This document shows, piece after piece, positions 61,455 through 64,000 of a DNA stretch of 64,000 nt (position 1 is the stretch's first letter; each line of letters starts with the position of its first letter). The stretch comes from Anisakis pegreffii (taxonomy: Eukaryota; Nematoda; Chromadorea; Rhabditida; Anisakidae). Under the pieces are notes generated by a model. It did no database searches and had not been told where the DNA came from. It saw nothing but the letters and a program-made list of their open reading frames with translations. The stretch lies in contig JAPYMA010000544.1 in the NCBI GenBank assembly GCA_035041965.1, forward strand, positions 62,001 to 126,000. The letters run 5' to 3'. Both the position numbers and the translations under genes were made by a program.

Positions 61455-64000
61455 ATGACGTCATTGGGCATCAGAAAGTCCCTTGACCTCAATCGCGGAA
61501 AATTGAACAAGGCATTGACGAGCCTTCCGAAATGCGATGAACATGTTAGAAGCGTTGACGAATTAGATTCGCGGAGGTTAAGCTTAACTATCGCGCTAAA
61601 TACGCTAAAGACTAGAGTCCAACTTCTCCATGAGAAGAATGAAGAATGGACGAAGCTAATGGGCGAGATGAGTGGGGAGGACAGACAAAGAGAAGAAGAG
61701 CTTTATGAAAGCTACACCTCAAGGCCAGGGAGTTTTCTTGAGGTCATGAGCGATGCCCAAGATAATATGATCTACCTAGAGGCAAGATTAACAGAAACAA
61801 ATGACATTGGAGAAAGACTGACGAAGCTGAATATTAGTCAGAATATCTCACAAGTAGAACCAAATGAACATAAGGCAAACATAACACTGCCAGCGATATC
61901 CCTTCCGAAATTCGACGGAAACCCTCTGGAATATAAAAGCTTCTGGGACCAATACGATAATTTGGTCCACCAACAGAACTTGGCGAACGTCACTAAGCTC
62001 ACGCACCTTTTATCTACGTTGCACGGGAAAGCCAAAGCAGCGTTGGAAGGGTTACCGGTGACAAACGCTAGCTACAATGAAGCGATAGAAATACTGCGCA
62101 ATAGATTTGGCGACGTGAATGTAGTGCGAAGAGCACTCTATGTAAAAATACAGAACCTACCAAAATGCGATAAGACTACAGAAAGCATAGCATGTTTGAC
62201 GGAAAACCTCGATAAACTATGCCGACAGTTGAAAGCAGTCGGAGAAGATCCAGATCACCCTGCAATCCTGTTGGGGATTCAGCAGAAGCTGTCACCAACC
62301 GTACTTGAAAACATCACACAATCAAAACCAGCAGCTCAACAATGGACAATGAACGGTTTACAAGCAGCGTTAGAAAATTACATCAAGATGAAAGAAGAAG
62401 TACAGAACATACTCAACGTAGGGGAAACGCAGCCCGCAACGAGAAGAATCACCTATACTAATCAAGTGACCACTGCACCTTACGTGAAAAGACAAGCTGA
62501 GAGCCGTGATCCAGCACCTAAAAGCTGTGAACTGTGCACCGAACATCACTTCGCCGATGCGTGCATGAATTATTTGAGAACCGATGACAGAAGAAATAGA
62601 TTGACGTACCTTCAGCGATGTTTTAGATGTCTGAAAATTGGACATCAAAGTAATCGGTGCCAATACACTCGACCGTGTTATTTCTGCACTGGTAATCATC
62701 ATCAGGCCCTCTGCACAAGAAGAGAACCGGTCAATAATTCATGGCAATCACGACAACCATCAAGAAGACAGGCGAATATGTATCAAAGCACGGGCGGTTT
62801 CACACGCACAAATCAGATGACGCAACAGAATGCGAGCTATCAGAATAGAACAGAACCAGGCCGTCTCCCATGGCAAGGAGGAGACGGGTGGTTGATCCCC
62901 CAGCAGGATTGGACTACGAGGCAACCAACTGAAAAACGCCAAAACGCGACAATGGAATCAACTCGAGAGCGAAGTAATGTTAATCAACCGACGCAGCTAG
63001 CAAGCAACACCCACATCACAGCACCGAAAAACGGTGGCCTGCAAGCAAATACAGCAACGACGACTGACTGGGTAGACGAACTCACAGTCGAATTACCGAA
63101 AGGAAAGTATCGCGAAAAACTGGAGGCTAAAGATGTTTACCTTATGACAATAGACGTTGAGTTATCCAACCCTAATTCAGAACAGGAAAGAGGTTATCCG
63201 GCGACGGCACTTCTCGATTCCGGTTCGCAGCGAACATTCATTTCTGAAGAAATTGTTAAGAAGATGCAACTATCGTCAGTACTTCAACAAGTTTTATCAC
63301 TCAACACTTTCGCATCGAAGAAAAGCCGCCCTGTCGACTCGAAATTAGTGGAGCTACAGATTACCATGAGGGATGGAACAAAAAAGATTATTCAAGCTAA
63401 TTCGATTTCTTTCCTAACGAACGAGCTCCAGCGCAAAGTACCGATAAAGTGTTCACAAAACAAAGCGTGGGAAACATCAGAAGAAGAAGTGATACCGGAT
63501 TTGTTGATTGGAGCTGATTACTTATGGGATTTCATGAAAGGATCAGAAATTGAAAAATTACCGGGAGGACTGTATCGGATCTCGACAAATATTGGTGATG
63601 GATTAAGCGGACACCTGCGAGCGGGAGTAACGGATGGTAACTCCACCGAATTACCCATTAAGGTCACCAGTGATGACTCAGAGAAACATGCAAAACTTGA
63701 TAAGTTACCCACAAACGTTGAAGACTTCTGGAACTTAGAAAGTATGGGAATTAAGGATAACCCCTCGCTTAGTGATGACGATAACGCACTTCAGCAATTC
63801 GAGAAAACAGTGAGTAAGAAAGGCAATCGTTACGAGGTGGGTTGGCCATGGAAAGGAGACGAGAAGACTTTAACAAATAACTATGGACTCAGTATGGGCA
63901 GATTGAAAACACTGCTTAAACGATTACGAACGGATGAAACATTATTCGAAAGATATGATGAGACCATCACAAAACAAGAAGAACTAGGTATTATTGAAAG
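61455..64000 (+). CDS. BEL/Pao Gag-Pol polyprotein, N-terminal 848 codons
   Basis: The frame is open from ATG at 61455 to the window end. Gag has a coiled N terminus (about 1-140) and the Pao Gag signature PKFDGNPLEYKSFWDQYDNL near residue 155. Three zinc-binding clusters follow: CELCTEHHFADAC (about 357), CFRCLKIGHQSNRC (about 389) and CYFCTGNHHQALC (about 410). The aspartic protease has ALLDSGSQRTFIS near 586 and LLIGADYLWDF near 683. FWNLESMGI near 757 marks the start of the linker to reverse transcriptase; the RT catalytic core lies beyond the window. I see no stop or frameshift, so the element may be recent. Confidence 0.93.
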   Translation, partial: MTSLGIRKSLDLNRGKLNKALTSLPKCDEHVRSVDELDSRRLSLTIALNTLKTRVQLLHEKNEEWTKLMGEMSGEDRQREEELYESYTSRPGSFLEVMSDAQDNMIYLEARLTETNDIGERLTKLNISQNISQVEPNEHKANITLPAISLPKFDGNPLEYKSFWDQYDNLVHQQNLANVTKLTHLLSTLHGKAKAALEGLPVTNASYNEAIEILRNRFGDVNVVRRALYVKIQNLPKCDKTTESIACLTENLDKLCRQLKAVGEDPDHPAILLGIQQKLSPTVLENITQSKPAAQQWTMNGLQAALENYIKMKEEVQNILNVGETQPATRRITYTNQVTTAPYVKRQAESRDPAPKSCELCTEHHFADACMNYLRTDDRRNRLTYLQRCFRCLKIGHQSNRCQYTRPCYFCTGNHHQALCTRREPVNNSWQSRQPSRRQANMYQSTGGFTRTNQMTQQNASYQNRTEPGRLPWQGGDGWLIPQQDWTTRQPTEKRQNATMESTRERSNVNQPTQLASNTHITAPKNGGLQANTATTTDWVDELTVELPKGKYREKLEAKDVYLMTIDVELSNPNSEQERGYPATALLDSGSQRTFISEEIVKKMQLSSVLQQVLSLNTFASKKSRPVDSKLVELQITMRDGTKKIIQANSISFLTNELQRKVPIKCSQNKAWETSEEEVIPDLLIGADYLWDFMKGSEIEKLPGGLYRISTNIGDGLSGHLRAGVTDGNSTELPIKVTSDDSEKHAKLDKLPTNVEDFWNLESMGIKDNPSLSDDDNALQQFEKTVSKKGNRYEVGWPWKGDEKTLTNNYGLSMGRLKTLLKRLRTDETLFERYDETITKQEELGIIE

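Larger units (their letters stand above)
60397..64000 (+). mobile_element. BEL/Pao LTR retrotransposon (runs off right edge)
   Basis: A 5' LTR, a primer-binding-like TGGTGCCCGAGGTG at 61247 directly after it, and a long Gag-Pol frame typical of Pao elements are present. The duplicated host sequence at 45793-45922 gives the empty site, so the left end is fixed at 60397 after CTCAC. Confidence 0.9.

Overview
The window looks like nuclear DNA of a nematode. It is AT-rich. Its genes are broken into many small exons with GT...(T)TTCAG introns, and several first coding exons start 3 bases after a splice acceptor, as expected for spliced-leader trans-splicing. The conserved genes (METTL26, BAP18, EMC10, a CLC-6/7 antiporter, a kinesin-14) are ordinary animal genes. 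No species is claimed. All gene models were assembled by hand from splice sites and reading phase; no alignment or transcript data were available.

Left part (1-27.4 kb), single-copy genes. A minus-strand gene for an acidic, Gln/Asn-rich protein runs off the left edge (1-2160). METTL26/UPF0585 is on plus (2833-4446). Two minus-strand genes follow one another: EMC10 (9535-11210, probably with a distant first exon) and, about 500 bp downstream, BAP18 (6484-9035); they may form an operon. A plus-strand lysosomal CLC-type chloride/proton exchanger occupies 13064-22313, with three in-phase alternative first exons. A convergent minus-strand kinesin-14 (C-terminal motor) follows (23588-27403).

Middle (28.1-33.1 kb): a complete, recently inserted Ty3/Gypsy LTR retrotransposon with 98%-similar LTRs, a 5-bp target duplication and one uninterrupted 1387-residue Gag-Pol frame.

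Right part (34.6-64 kb): a tandem duplication with a period of about 15.26 kb. Each unit carries a multi-exon gene for a predicted secreted protein built from repeated modules, each ending in a W-G-T-x3-F-L-x-C signature and separated by Thr-rich, mucin-like linkers. Nearly all introns are phase 1, so modules can be gained or lost without a frameshift, and the two copies differ in module number. I do not recognise this family; it is the most interesting item in the window. In both copies a 691-bp foldback element has split the same coding exon. The spacer holds a decayed pogo/Tigger-like transposon nested in another repeat. The second unit is interrupted by a BEL/Pao retrotransposon that runs off the right edge with an open Gag-Pol frame.

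Smaller repeats include a hAT-like MITE family (four copies, 8-bp target duplications), a 370-bp LTR-like repeat, a non-LTR retrotransposon remnant and two tRNA-Leu-like sequences. No rRNA, CRISPR or prokaryotic feature was seen.
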